Shown one piece after another: positions 48,840-60,125 of a stretch of 64,000 bases of DNA. Each line of letters opens with the position of its first letter. Positions within the stretch are counted from its first letter, which is position 1. The notes under the pieces are model-generated. The model made no database searches. It was not told the DNA's origin and saw nothing but the letters and a program-made list of their open reading frames with translations. The DNA is from Nemophila menziesii (Eukaryota > Streptophyta > Magnoliopsida > Boraginales > Hydrophyllaceae): contig JARWIR010000024.1 in assembly GCA_029959085.1 (NCBI GenBank), positions 17,596,296 through 17,660,295 of the forward strand. The letters run 5' to 3'. Position numbers and translations under genes: made by a program.

Positions 48840-49440
48840 CTGAAGACATTAGCCGTCACCCTCCATGCTCTTTATTTGGTAATTCAGTTTTTATTTTGTT
48901 TAGTTACATTTTTTTTTTGGACTACGTTTAGTTACATGTTCAATCCGATAAAAAGAATTCAACATCTTTTTAATGTGAAAGACTAACAACTACATGAATA
49001 TTTCATCAACTCTAAGTCACCTTTATCAAGGGAGGTTTGTGTTTCATCCATTTATAAGGATAGAGCAAATGAAGTCCTAAAGTGAGAAAGAGAGATAAGA
49101 AAGGGTCCTTTTTTTAATCAATTTTATCCTTTAAAATTATTTTTAATGTGGTAATTGATATTGATTATAGGTTTTAATGTTGTGGTTGGTTGAATTTTAT
49201 GAGAGATTATCTCTATTTCTAACACTAAATTCATCGAAAGAATAATCTAGGGTCTTTTCAAACATTTGAGATTTTTTCCGATCTTTAAAATGTCTCGTTC
49301 AACGTTTGAATTACGGTTTGTTTTATGCATAATTCCGATATTTTTAATTTTATTATTCAATCATTCATACAAATCAGCTATTCTTTAGTTTTCCCGTTAA
49401 AAAAGTTACCATATAAATTTTTTTTTTTTTGTGAAGCCTC
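48840..49440. other. No gene recognised
   Basis: AT-rich flank with no motif. Confidence 0.3.
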
Positions 49441-49735
49441 TTTTACTAAAAAATGTGATCCCACATGAATTTTAACAGTTCATATTTCTCAAGATAGTAT
49501 GTGTTTAAGAAAATTTACCAGACAAGTATGGTGCAAAACGAATCTTGAAGAAGAACCTCAAACCTATCTTGGATGGTTATAATCTTCTGAAAGATTTAAA
49601 CCTTCGAAATATGGTTATCCACACTGATTGTCATGATATTATTTATAGTATGAATGTTTCATCCAACTCAAGATTGAATATTAGACCTATTATGAGAAAA
49701 ATTGTGGTTTTCATTTTCTCTTAGAAAATGTAGTA
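49441..49735 (+). pseudogene. LINE RNase H relic, left half (target of element C)
   Basis: Broken-frame text with KTNLEEEPQ, a GY(N)LLKDLNLRNMVIHTDCHDIIYSMN-like block around 49570-49650 (the tDc..l aspartate region) and SSNSRLNIRPIMRKI. The reading resumes at 56983 beyond the inserted element. Confidence 0.5.
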
Positions 49736-49740
49736 CTCTA

Positions 49741-51310
49741 TGGTGGTCCTTTGTGTGTTCTAAAATAAATGCAAATGTAAATAATCGAACCACAACCGCA
49801 AGTGTACGGTTGTCCCAAGTAATATAGTTGATAAAACAGATTCGTTCCAAGGACGGGATGGTTGACTACAATGCTTATCTATTAATGATTGGTTGCACTT
49901 ATGAAAGCAAATAAAAGTAATATGATTGATTGTTTGTTTTGTATTAATCCTAAGTATGAAAGACTAATGCTAAAATGCAAATAATTAACTAAGACGCAAG
50001 TAAATAAAAGTAAAACGCAAGTATGAGAAAGTAGCACTTGAGATACGCAAGGATTTCATCTAACTCTTATTTATTCCATGTTTCGTTAAGGGACAAATTG
50101 GTAAAAAGTAATGGTCGGGATTCTAAGGTCATCCTTACCCCCGTCAGGGTGGACTAAGGAGCTACTCTTAAATGCTACAAACCCCGTCAGGGTGATTATA
50201 GTCCATTCTTAAGTGATTAAGTTTATTTTACCCAATAGGCCATAGGTTTAATTAAGCTCGTCAGAGTCAAATAATTTCTAACCTACATTCATTAATTATT
50301 TCTGTACCTAAACCCCCCGTCAAGGTGATCCAATCGCCACTAATTGGAATAGCCTAGATACTAAGACCTATGATTGGTTAATTACGTCAATTATAGTTAT
50401 TAAGAACAAATTAATGAAAAATACCTAAAACCCAATTTGATTTCAATTGTAAAAATCCCAAATACAAAAGCATAGAATAAAATAGAATCAAAATCAATCC
50501 ATAATGCGATCTCAAGCACTAATTAAAATTAGCTCATAATTGGAAAAACTAAGAATATAAATAAAAAGGAATTCATAATTGTTTTACAGAAAGGAAAATA
50601 GAAACCTAATTAGGAAGATGAATTGGCTGCAACGTGGAGATATAGACAGTCTCCAGCTCCAAGCTTCTTTTCTTCTTGACGCTCTCTTCTAATGATGTTT
50701 TAATTTGAAGAATATAATGAGAGGTACTGAATAATGAGGTCTAAAGACCTATTTATAATCATAAAATCGGATTAGGGCTTTTACTTAAGGATTAAGTAAA
50801 AATTAGAAAAGCCCAAGTCCACTAATTAAGCCCAAATCCCGTAACTGCTGATACACCTTCACTAAAACGGCTTTTCCCGCTTCGTTATGACCCCGATTGA
50901 CCTCATTCCAGTTGCTAAAGTTCCGTAACTCGATAAGGAACATAATCTCTTCAAAGGTCAGCGGCTAAATCATCTCTTAAGCACCTCGAAATCAGCAATC
51001 TATGGCCTGGAAAATAGATTTTCAGCTCTAAAAATAATATCTTCGGGATTTATCTTCAAGTCTTGACTCCATATCATGATCTTTGACTTTCTCCTCGGAT
51101 TCCTCTTCTAGCTAACATCTAAAACCTGTAAACTTTACACTAAAAATACCAATATTACGCGCAAAAGTTTAATAAATCAAAATTACTAGAAATAAAATGG
51201 AAATTCCGGATTATTGCATATTAGCACCAAAAGTCTATCTAAATAATCAAATAAACACCAAAAATGATGTCTCCCAATGGCATAAAATTAGAACATTTAG
51301 GGAGACATCA
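49741..51310 (-). repeat. 3' LTR of element C
   Basis: Minus-strand TGATGTCTCCC...GGACCACCA. A TATA-like TATAAATAGGTC lies at about 50743-50754. Blocks CCCCCGTCAGGGTGG, CCCCGTCAGGGTG and CCCCCGTCAAGGTG form a small internal repeat (50139-50326), each an imperfect stem-loop. Confidence 0.93.
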
Positions 51311-51346
51311 AGACCCCCAACTCAAACCTTTGTCGTCCCGACAAAG
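51311..51346 (-). promoter_or_regulatory. Polypurine tract and hairpin of element C
   Basis: Element sense: CTTTGTCG-GGA-CGACAAAG, an 8-bp stem with a 3-nt loop (51328-51346), then GTTTGAGTTGGGGGTCT immediately before the LTR start TGATG. Confidence 0.75.
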
Positions 51347-51951
51347 CAAAACTAAATAAAACAAGGGGAATGAAGTAGATGCAAGAGAAAATAGAAGCTA
51401 GCAAATAAACCCTAAAGCAATTCTCAAAATAAATCTCATATAGCAAACTCTAGAAATTAATATACACATACACTAATCATGCAACATCAAACCTAAATAA
51501 TCTCAATCATAAAATTAAAGTCGCAATGCTTGAAGGTTACACTTGTACTCATCTCTGTATGATGGCTATAGGGTGGTCATTAATCCTAAATCGCTTTGAA
51601 CGCTCCACCTAGTATATTCCCTATTAACAGAATTATAAATTCACTATGCACTTAGAAATCACGAGGTCTTTATGGTTATAATATTGGCTTAAGGACGGGT
51701 GTGGATGTATATTTGGTAAATTTGAAGTGAGCTTTTGGCTCTCTCCTCACTTACCATCAACAATGTCCTCGAGCTTGAGTTAACGCTCAAAAGATGTTCT
51801 CACTCACCCATATACGCAACATTTTAGCGTCCCATGTCTACCCACTATAAACAAGATGATTTTCAGAAAAATTCCACTTTGCCGGATGTTTTATTCATTC
51901 ATATATTTTTTTTTTCTTTTCTCTTTTTCTCTTTTTTTTTGTACAGAAGCA

Positions 51952-51999
51952 AACCGGGTTCCCGGTTTTGACGAATCCGGGTTCCCGGTTTCTACTGTA
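51952..51999. repeat. Paired palindrome CCGGGTTCCCGG, distal copy
   Basis: Two copies of CCGGGTTCCCGG (51954-51965 and 51977-51988) spaced by 23 bp, followed by TTTCTACTGTATGG. It matches 53791-53838 in layout. Confidence 0.75.
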
Positions 52000-53790
52000 T
52001 GGATTTTTTTCCTTTTTTCATTTTTTCTTTCTTTTTCATTTTTTTTTTTCATTCCCGGCAAAGGGTTACAAGTATATATCATCTGCAATTGTGCTACAAT
52101 ACAAAGCACATCAATCCCAACCCATTAAATTCCCCATATGTGGTCCCACCACCCCAAACTCAAGCTCGAGACATGTCTCAGGATTGTGATTCAAGTGCGG
52201 GTCATATGGTCATGCCTAATAATCTAAGGGATAATGGCTTATATCGTGGCTACAAAGAAAAGGCTAAGGCTCAAAGTGGGCTAAGACGGATAATAATTAA
52301 TACAAGGGATAGAAGGCTAAAAGGCACAAATGGCTAACAAAGAACTGCCCCTATCATTTTCCTAAGTACATAGCTTGTCTTTAGTTCATATCTAGGTGGG
52401 TTCTCTACTAATTAGAATTTCACGTTCTACACACCAAACATATTCCTTGAGTACAAGCTTACTTCATTTGCATTGTTCATTAATTTTTCCTATCAATTAC
52501 CTATGTTCGCATGCAATTGTAAGTGCGTTTTATATCAATCCCTAAAGTCCACTATTTACTATCATAGATTTATCAAAAGTATGCTTAAAGGGATATTTAA
52601 AAATTTCTACAGTCAAACGCAACTCCGAAAATTCTTTTATTGAAAGCAAATAAAGCAAATAACACATAAAAACTGGGATGAGGCAACGAACCCCACCCCA
52701 AACTCAAAAATGAGTCGTGTCCCCACGACCCGAAAAGACTCAATAAAGCAATTAAACTAATATACACTAAATGAGAAAGGATAGGAAAACATATCTGTAT
52801 CGGCACTAGGCCGATTACGTGTAGTCTCATGTTGAAGTTTTGAATACTTCTTTATCAAGCTTAAAAGATCATGTTTGTTGCGTTCATCTTGAATAAAGTG
52901 TTCTTCATTACTTCGAACTCTCATGTCATATTTTCCAAGTCTTCATCTTTTCCTAACCCTCTAAATCATCATCTCTTCTACGAAAATCTTTCCTCAACAT
53001 CCAACTTTTTATCTTCATCATGTTCTTCGTACCTTTTCCAACCTTCATGGTCATCTTTGATGACCCCAAACTCAATTTTTCACCTACTTAAAGATTACTT
53101 GCAAAATATATAATATTAATATGCTCAAACAATTCACAATTCCTCCGCTAAATAACTAAAATAAATCTTAATTCCCAACTGGTAATAGAAATAAAAGAAT
53201 AGTTCTAGCTATTTTACCGGATTGGCCATGGAATTTATGATGATTTGATACCTTGCACTTGCAATCTCCAACCTTCAAATTACCAAAGCTTTTGATGAAA
53301 TTTGTGTCTCTTGATATTGTTGAAAGTGGCACAGTAGTGGAATTGGTGATTTAGTTGAGATGGGTATTTAATATCTATGGTGTTGGAAAGGTTTAAAGGA
53401 TATAATTTAAGCTTTGGTGAAGAAATTTTTGGGTTAAAACTTGAATTTCTTGGTGTTTTTGGAAAGATTTGTGATTGATTATGTGTTGGGATGATGTTTA
53501 GAGGTAAGGATTGGTGATATATTGGTGTTTTGATGATGGAATTTAAGTGTTTTTGGAGCTTTGGTTCGTCATCAATGGTGCTAAGTGGAGACGCAACCAC
53601 GAGACGCAACTAATGCCGGGCCTCAAAACGCTGGGTCAGAAACTTTTAGCTGTTCATACGAAATTTTCGACTTCACCATTGGATAGAGCTCGAAAAGTTA
53701 TGCGGTTTAGGCTCAAGAAAAAGTTAATTCCGACCTCCGAGTGTCGAGTTATGATCTTCCGAAGTTTTGATACCTGGGGTACAGCACCAA

Positions 53791-53838
53791 AAACGGGTAC
53801 CCGGTTTGTAGAATGCGGGTACCCGGTTTCTACTGTAT
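53791..53838. repeat. Paired palindrome CGGGTACCCG, proximal copy
   Basis: Two copies of CGGGTACCCGG (53794-53804 and 53816-53826) spaced by 22 bp, followed by TTTCTACTGTATTGG. Relative to the distal copy the palindrome centres differ (TA against TT) but spacing and flank agree. Confidence 0.75.
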
Positions 53839-54015
53839 TGGAACCCAAAATTTTCATTCTTTTTCGTTCTAGGTACCCCAAACTCGTGACCTTCACTCCT
53901 GTAATCATCAAAAACACCAACCTTCCTCATTTCTTACAAATAAACACTAAATCAATAACCATTACTCTAATTTACACTAAAAAATTTAAAAAGACATGAA
54001 AGCAATTTAAAGCAT

Positions 54016-54065
54016 GGGTTGTCTCCCAAGAAGCACTTTTGTTTATTACGTCTTTAAGTTCGACG
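54016..54065 (-). promoter_or_regulatory. Conserved hairpin block right after the ORF (element C)
   Basis: Directly after the ORF stop, in element sense CGTC-gaacttaaa-GACG (54049-54065), then AAAAGTGCTTCTT and GGGAGACAACCC (54016-54027). The equivalent in element A is 12836-12886. Confidence 0.6.
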
Positions 54066-54067
54066 CG

Positions 54068-55246
54068 TTACCTTCCATGAAGATGGTATTGAGGCCCTTG
54101 CGGTGTTCCTCCGCTTAAACTCGCCTCTTCCTTGATGTAAAAGCTTAAGAACCTCCCCCTTTGAATATTATTCAATCGATCTCTAAAAGGAGGTGGGTAA
54201 GTACTTCGTTTCGCCTTCTTACTTTCATGACGAAACTCATTTTCCACCACATTGGAGTAGATAACCGTTCTCAACGGTATAAGCTCATTTTTATTCCTTG
54301 TTTCAATCTCAGATTCATCTTTAAAATGTGGTGGATAGGTGCTTCTCCTTGCCTTTTTGCTCTCGCGGTGTGGCACCTTGCTTGTATAACACATATTGAT
54401 CATTTGTGGTAGTGGAGGTGATTCTGATTTTTCATCTTTAATAATGATTCGTGGTAGAGATGGTGATTGGTGAACTTTTTGTGGCGGATATTCAATTTCT
54501 ATTTTATCTTTAACCTTTAATTCTTCAATTGATTCTCCAACCATTTCATATTCATCTTCGCTTTCAACCCAATCTTCGACTATTACCTCATAATATTCTT
54601 TATTTGGATTTTCTATAACCTCGATCACCTCTTCCTCCCTTTTTCGTTCTATACCTTGATCATGTACACACACCATAGGAATAGCAATCTCTGTGTTAAC
54701 TTCTAGGATTTGCGTTGCTACTCCTTCTTCCACTATGCTAACAAGATTCTCACCTTCTTTCAACACCTCCTCCTCAACAACTTCTTCCAATTGATCTGTT
54801 CCATCCCTCGAGGGAGTGGGACCTTCATAAGACTTACTACCACTTTCAGCTAAGTTAAGAGAGTTGTTTCGGGCATCCCATTCATCTAGGCTCTGTTGTA
54901 TGAGTGCATGGGTGGCTTTGAATTCCTCGTCTCTTTTCTTACGTTCTGGCTCTCCTGCCTGAAATTCCTCGAGTAGGCGATTGGCTTTTTCTAGTAGTAT
55001 ATCATGCTGATTTTGATGAGGTGGATATTGTTGAATGTTTTCAACCCAATGGTGGTTCCATACTTGTTCTTGTTGATAGTGATATAGCGTGTGTTGTTGA
55101 TTATTCCCGATCCATTGATTGTTCCATCCTTGCTCTTGCGGGTATTGATAAGGTTGTTGGTAGAAGTTACCACCCCATTGTTGTTGTCCCGAAGAGTCTT
55201 CCCAATAGTCATATGGATCGGGATCTGGGTAATGTCCTCTATACAT
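54068..55246 (-). CDS. 392-residue ORF of unknown function in element C
   Basis: The start at 55246 (MYRGHYPDPDPYDYWEDS) lies about 150 bp inside the 5' LTR. Residues 18-75 are rich in Q, W, Y and N with three related units (QYPQEQGWNNQWIGNNQQ, YHYQQEQVWNHHWVENIQQ). Residues 80-130 look helical (LLEKANRLLEEFQAGEPERKKRDEEFKATHALIQQ). A long acidic middle follows. The last third repeats HRESKKARRSTYPPHFKDE and RHESKKAKRSTYPPPFRD, with PPLP/SLPRIII motifs. No zinc knuckle, retrotransposon-gag core or enzyme motif is visible. The Q/Y/W-rich start recalls the spacer behind the knuckle of Athila gag, so it may be a remodelled gag C-terminus. The intact frame in a young element suggests it is expressed. 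Confidence 0.65.
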   Translation of the reverse strand: MYRGHYPDPDPYDYWEDSSGQQQWGGNFYQQPYQYPQEQGWNNQWIGNNQQHTLYHYQQEQVWNHHWVENIQQYPPHQNQHDILLEKANRLLEEFQAGEPERKKRDEEFKATHALIQQSLDEWDARNNSLNLAESGSKSYEGPTPSRDGTDQLEEVVEEEVLKEGENLVSIVEEGVATQILEVNTEIAIPMVCVHDQGIERKREEEVIEVIENPNKEYYEVIVEDWVESEDEYEMVGESIEELKVKDKIEIEYPPQKVHQSPSLPRIIIKDEKSESPPLPQMINMCYTSKVPHRESKKARRSTYPPHFKDESEIETRNKNELIPLRTVIYSNVVENEFRHESKKAKRSTYPPPFRDRLNNIQRGRFLSFYIKEEASLSGGTPQGPQYHLHGR

Positions 55247-55383
55247 CTTTAATTAAATTTCTTGATCATTACCTGAATAAAGCACCTGTAAAAACAAAAC
55301 AAAACAAACACAAGCGTAAAACTGAAAAATAAAAATAAATGCAACTATCACTAAAGGATAAACACCGTGGTCACACGCTACCG

Positions 55384-55401
55384 TCCCCGGCAGCGGCGCC
55401 A
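55384..55401 (-). promoter_or_regulatory. Primer-binding site, tRNA-Asp type (element C)
   Basis: TGGCGCCGCTGCCGGGGA in element sense, six bases from the 5' LTR. It differs at one position from the tRNA-Asp complement used by Athila and Tat elements. Confidence 0.8.
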
Positions 55402-55407
55402 AAAACT

Positions 55408-56977
55408 TGGTGGTCCTTTGTGTGTTCTAAAATAAATGCAAATGTAAATAATCGAACCACAACCGCAAGTGTACGGTTGTCCCAAGTAATATAGTTGATA
55501 AAACAGATTCGTTCCAAGGACGGGATGGTTGACTACAATGCTTATCTATTAATGATTGGTTGCACTTATGAAAGCAAATAAAAGTAATATGATTGATTGT
55601 TTGTTTTGTATTAATCCTAAGTATGAAAGACTAATGCTAAAATGCAAATAATTAACTAAGACGCAAGTAAATAAAAGTAAAACGCAAGTATGAGAAAGTA
55701 GCACTTGAGATACGCAAGGATTTCATCTAACTCTTATTTATTCCATGTTTCGTTAAGGGACAAATTGGTAAAAAGTAATGGTCGGGATTCTAAGGTCATC
55801 CTTACCCCCGTCAGGGTGGACTAAGGAGCTACTCTTAAATGCTACAAACCCCGTCAGGGTGATTATAGTCCATTCTTAAGTGATTAAGTTTATTTTACCC
55901 AATAGGCCATAGGTTTAATTAAGCTCGTCAGAGTCAAATAATTTCTAACCTACATTCATTAATTATTTCTGTACCTAAACCCCCCGTCAAGGTGATCCAA
56001 TCGCCACTAATTGGAATAGCCTAGATACTAAGACCTATGATTGGTTAATTACGTCAATTATAGTTATTAAGAACAAATTAATGAAAAATACCTAAAACCC
56101 AATTTGATTTCAATTGTAAAAATCCCAAATACAAAAGCATAGAATAAAATAGAATCAAAATCAATCCATAATGCGATCTCAAGCACTAATTAAAATTAGC
56201 TCATAATTGGAAAAACTAAGAATATAAATAAAAAGGAATTCATAATTGTTTTACAGAAAGGAAAATAGAAACCTAATTAGGAAGATGAATTGGCTGCAAC
56301 GTGGAGATATAGACAGTCTCCAGCTCCAAGCTTCTTTTCTTCTTGACGCTCTCTTCTAATGATGTTTTAATTTGAAGAATATAATGAGAGGTACTGAATA
56401 ATGAGGTCTAAAGACCTATTTATAATCATAAAATCGGATTAGGGCTTTTACTTAAGGATTAAGTAAAAATTAGAAAAGCCCAAGTCCACTAATTAAGCCC
56501 AAATCCCGTAACTGCTGATACACCTTCACTAAAACGGCTTTTCCCGCTTCGTTATGACCCCGATTGACCTCATTCCAGTTGCTAAAGTTCCGTAACTCGA
56601 TAAGGAACATAATCTCTTCAAAGGTCAGCGGCTAAATCATCTCTTAAGCACCTCGAAATCAGCAATCTATGGCCTGGAAAATAGATTTTCAGCTCTAAAA
56701 ATAATATCTTCGGGATTTATCTTCAAGTCTTGACTCCATATCATGATCTTTGACTTTCTCCTCGGATTCCTCTTCTAGCTAACATCTAAAACCTGTAAAC
56801 TTTACACTAAAAATACCAATATTACGCGCAAAAGTTTAATAAATCAAAATTACTAGAAATAAAATGGAAATTCCGGATTATTGCATATTAGCACCAAAAG
56901 TCTATCTAAATAATCAAATAAACACCAAAAATGATGTCTCCCAATGGCATAAAATTAGAACATTTAGGGAGACATCA
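55408..56977 (-). repeat. 5' LTR of element C
   Basis: Same length and, as far as I can read, the same sequence as 49741-51310. Its start (56977) abuts the duplication CTCTA. Confidence 0.93.
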
Positions 56978-56982
56978 CTCTA

Positions 56983-57110
56983 TCATGTGTTCATCGATTG
57001 ATTAATGAAAAGATTAATATTGTAGGTAGGAAGATTGAAACTTCTGTTATCCCTAAAGTTAAATGACTAATTTCCTTTGCCCTTAACTTTATTTATTAAA
57101 GAAGTATTTT
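56983..57110 (+). pseudogene. LINE RNase H relic, right half
   Basis: YHVFIDWLMKRLILS-like text in broken frames, then VIPKVK and a stop. It continues the relic at 49441-49735 once element C and one CTCTA are removed. Confidence 0.4.
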
Positions 57111-57590
57111 TAACAGAACATTGATAGGAGAATTATGTAAATTCTTTTTATAAATGTTAAATTGAAAAAGAAAACTATAATTAAAAGTCCGAGTACATAC
57201 ATTGTTCAATCTAATAATCATATATATATATATATATCAATAATTTTTAAAAAAAATTACATCTAACTTTTCTTTTGGAAAATAGATTTTTCATAACAAC
57301 AAATATTATACGAAAGGATGAATATGAGAGTTGACAAAACACATATAAAGAGACGGGTTATAAACAACAACATTACATAAAAATCAAAAAAATAAATGAT
57401 ACATCCACTGGCGGACCCTCATTGGGCCCAAAGGGAGCTCAAGGCCCCCCCTTGACTTTTTCAAAAAAAAAAATTATCCTATATATTAATAATTTGCTAC
57501 TAAATATATTTTTTATATTTTTTTGGTCCAGTAATTTTTTAACCCTATTTAAATATCTTATTTTTTATATTTGCTACTAGAACGAGATCA
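57111..57590. mobile_element. AT-rich spacer with a decayed GGCGGACC-type DNA element end
   Basis: CACTGGCGGACCCTCATTGGG at about 57409 followed by GGCCCCCCC and poly-A resembles the left ends of the small elements at 2889 and 4537. No right end can be defined. The rest is AT-rich with an (AT)n run near 57221-57237. Confidence 0.4.
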
Positions 57591-58375
57591 ATACGGGGTA
57601 TGATCAACTTATTATAGGTCTTGGTGAGTTTGAAGGAAAAATGCTACATATCATAAAAAAGGGATGTAATTATAGGTGGAGCCATGAAGTATCTACAACC
57701 TTTACCTTGACAACTATCTGGTGCATTTGGATAGCTAGGGTGAAGTGTTTATTTGATGTTACTCCTTGAAATACCCAAATTTTTAATATCCAAATAAATA
57801 ATCTCGTTGAAAGCTACCATGGTCATGAATGGAACAATGAACTGAGAGTTTTCTACTAAAACGAGTTTGTTGAACCGGAAGAAGAGCTCCTTACATTAGA
57901 TATCAAGATCTTTTGTGACGCTTCATCCAGGAACGCCGAGGAAGCTACTAGTATTGCTACCATTACTTTTTATATCAACTCCAATCAGTTGCAAAGGAGA
58001 CACGGTTTGGTGTAGCACAACTATAGAAGGGGAATCAATTACATTTCTTTTAGCATGAAAGAAGGAAACCAACTCAAAAGATAGGAGTTACCGTAATTCA
58101 CGCTGATTGCCTCGATATCACCCAAAATCTTAAGAACATGTCTAAAATCTGCTAGAGAATCCAACCTCTTATGCGAAAGATCAAGAGCCTCATCTCGTCA
58201 AGATCCAACATTTGTATTCGCCATATTTCTACAATTATAAATGAGGAGGTTAATCTTCTAGCTACATGATTCAGGTGTAACCTTCTTCCTACTAACTCAT
58301 CACTGATTCCTATTATCGTCTTGATCAGAGTGTTAAGGAGAGCTAGCAATAGAACAGACATGGAATGATTCAACC
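57591..58375 (+). pseudogene. LINE zf-RVT/RNase H relic
   Basis: TLTTIWCIWIARVKCLFD (the 'tiW.iW..RN..vF' block), NNLVESYHGHEWNNELRVFY, then DIKIFCDASSRNAEEATSIATITFYINSN (the first Asp) and ADCLDITQNLKN (the second Asp), ending INEEVNLLAT (the degraded AD.LA motif). Stops and frame changes throughout. Confidence 0.65.
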
Positions 58376-58739
58376 CCCTCTTTTAAAATACTTAGCTTTA
58401 ATATTAAATCTGATAACCTATATAATACAACAACCATACAAGAAGTATAATGCATCTGACCTACACAAGAATAAAACCTCACACACTAGATGACAAAGTT
58501 AGTTAGTCATGTGTATGTAATGTGTATGTATTTTAGCCTCTTATGCGTGCTTAGCTTCTATATAACCAATACTCTTGTAACAACTTTACAATCAATCAAT
58601 ACACAAAATACATTCTCTTCTTCTTTATCTAATATGGCATCAAGAGACTAGGATATTTTTAATTTTTGAAGCTGCAAAATTCGCCATTAATGGCGTAACC
58701 ATAAGCTTCATCTCCGCTCCTCGATCCCTCACTTCCATT

Positions 58740-59257
58740 CTTATTATATGTGGAGTCTTCTTCTTCTACCACTCCAGAAATCAGCTCGAGTTCATCAATT
58801 CTGGTTGGGCACTTACTACTGGGTCAGAATTGGAATAGATTGCTTTAAACCAAACTTGATTTTACCAACAATGTATTATGGGCGCAGCTTGAAGCTGTTT
58901 AGGAGCACATGGCTATATCAGTCACGTTGATGGATCATGTGTTCAACCTCTCTAATCTGATTAACCTTCCTTACCTGGTTGACTGAAGATCAACAACTCA
59001 AGGTATCGTTATTATCTTCCATGATTCCATCGATTATATCTCAAGTTGTTAAACTTCCATATGCCTTCAATGTTTGGAGTAAACTTGAGAAAATCTTTGT
59101 TTCTCAGTGTTGCACTTATATTCACCAATTAAAGATGAAATTATGCAACATTAAGAAAGGTGATTGATGTATGAATGCGTATTTATCTGAAATTCAAGAC
59201 ATATGTGATGGTCTTGAAACTGAATATTCTTCATTACCACTTGGAGATGTGATTATT
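58740..59257 (+). pseudogene. gag: Copia gag remnant
   Basis: MTEDQQLKVSLLSSMIPSIISQVVKLPYAFNVWSKLEKIFVSQCCTYIHQLKMKLCNIKKGD, then a stop and MNAYLSEIQDICDGLETEYSSLPLGD. This is the UBN2/copia gag core (DQ.L...L..S......V....A..VW..LE..F......QLK..L...KKGD...YL..I......L). Broken upstream by frameshifts, cut at 59257 by another LTR. Confidence 0.75.
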
Positions 59258-60125
59258 GTTGGAAAAATCTAACAAATATCATTGTAAAAGTGAAAAATGG
59301 ATTTGTATAAATATAGAGATTCCAAAAAATGTAATATATATCTATTACAAGAAAATGGAAAATCGGAATATAAAAGTATTCTAAATAAAAGTAATACTAC
59401 AACTATAACAATAAATTTGAAAACAGAATTTACATGGAAAACTCAAAAAATAAATCTGGATACAAATACACACAAAAAATAGTGTGGAAGCGTTAAAAAA
59501 TATATTCTGGGTGTATCGGTATCTCTAACAGACGTATCCCTCTATTATTATAATCTCTATGTCAAAACCGATTTGAGTAATCATGGAGAAGAGAGTATTT
59601 TAATTTTCTGAATTTCTTAGTTCTCTATATTCTATTCTTTATAATAATTTTCTATCTTCTCTTGAAATGTAAGTGGCAAAGTCACTATTTATCGGGATAG
59701 GAGCAAACCAAAAACTGTCACATAAATGCTCATAAATGCATATTTAATGGTCGGTGATAAAAGCTCATTAATGTAGTCTTTTTTCTTAACCAAGTTCTTG
59801 TAACTCCTGTAACATCTGAATTAAATGATCACATTAAATGCATATTAATGCACGTTAATGGTCAGGGATAATTGCTTTTCGATATTTGTTGACAAAGTCT
59901 TGGTAACTTTCGTAACATTTTTAATAAAGAGCCATTAATTTGCAGTCAAGAGTCATTGAGTCGTCATCAAATAAAGAAAATCATTTTATATTAAATTATA
60001 TCTAATAATTTTGTTTTCTAAATACTAATATGGGACTATTAGTACACACATAGACTTTTCCACTTCTTTTAAGAGCATGAAAGAATTAATAAAATAAATT
60101 GTCTTATATTTAGTAATTTCGACAA
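59258..60125 (-). repeat. LTR of a second, minus-strand copia element
   Basis: On the minus strand it starts TGTCGAAATTAC (60125), preceded by the copia-type polypurine tract CTTGAGTGGGGAT, and ends at 59258, where the plus strand reads TGTTGGAAAAATC, giving the expected terminal inverted repeat. About 868 bp. Repeated CATAAATGC/TTAATG words occupy the middle. Confidence 0.65.

Larger units (their letters stand above)
51347..54000 (-). other. Element C 3' non-coding region with hairpins and repeats
   Basis: No convincing gene. Contains a GAGACATGTCTC palindrome next to GAGCTTGAGTTTGGGGTGG (52150-52179), the hairpin GTCGTG-GGGA-CACGAC with a G-rich run (52690-52729), and two copies of a roughly 45-bp palindromic repeat (51952-51999 and 53791-53838). 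Homologous blocks occur in elements A and E in the same order. Short frames at 53654-53930 and 51891-52109 share the peptide-like text TVETG.P.S, but this follows from the DNA repeat. Confidence 0.65.
49741..56977 (-). mobile_element. Complete non-autonomous gypsy-like LTR retrotransposon (element C)
   Basis: Two LTRs of exactly 1570 bp that read as identical (49741-51310 and 55408-56977) enclose 4097 bp. The 5-bp duplication CTCTA sits at 49736-49740 and 56978-56982. In element sense there is a tRNA-Asp-type primer site, one 392-codon ORF, a conserved hairpin block, a 2.7-kb non-coding region with repeats and hairpins, and a GAGTTGGGGGTCT polypurine tract. No gag core, protease, RT, RNase H or integrase is present. 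Equal LTRs and an exact duplication point to very recent insertion, so the element is probably still mobile with helper enzymes. Confidence 0.93.

Noticed and set aside
50139..50330. Regularly recurring CCCCGTCAGGGTG words as a CRISPR-like array
   Set aside because: Only three imperfect copies with unequal spacing inside an LTR, in a plant genome.
51856..52337. Phe-rich plus-strand ORFs and the Lys/Glu-rich ORF opposite
   Set aside because: They arise from pyrimidine-rich low-complexity sequence in the non-coding part of element C.
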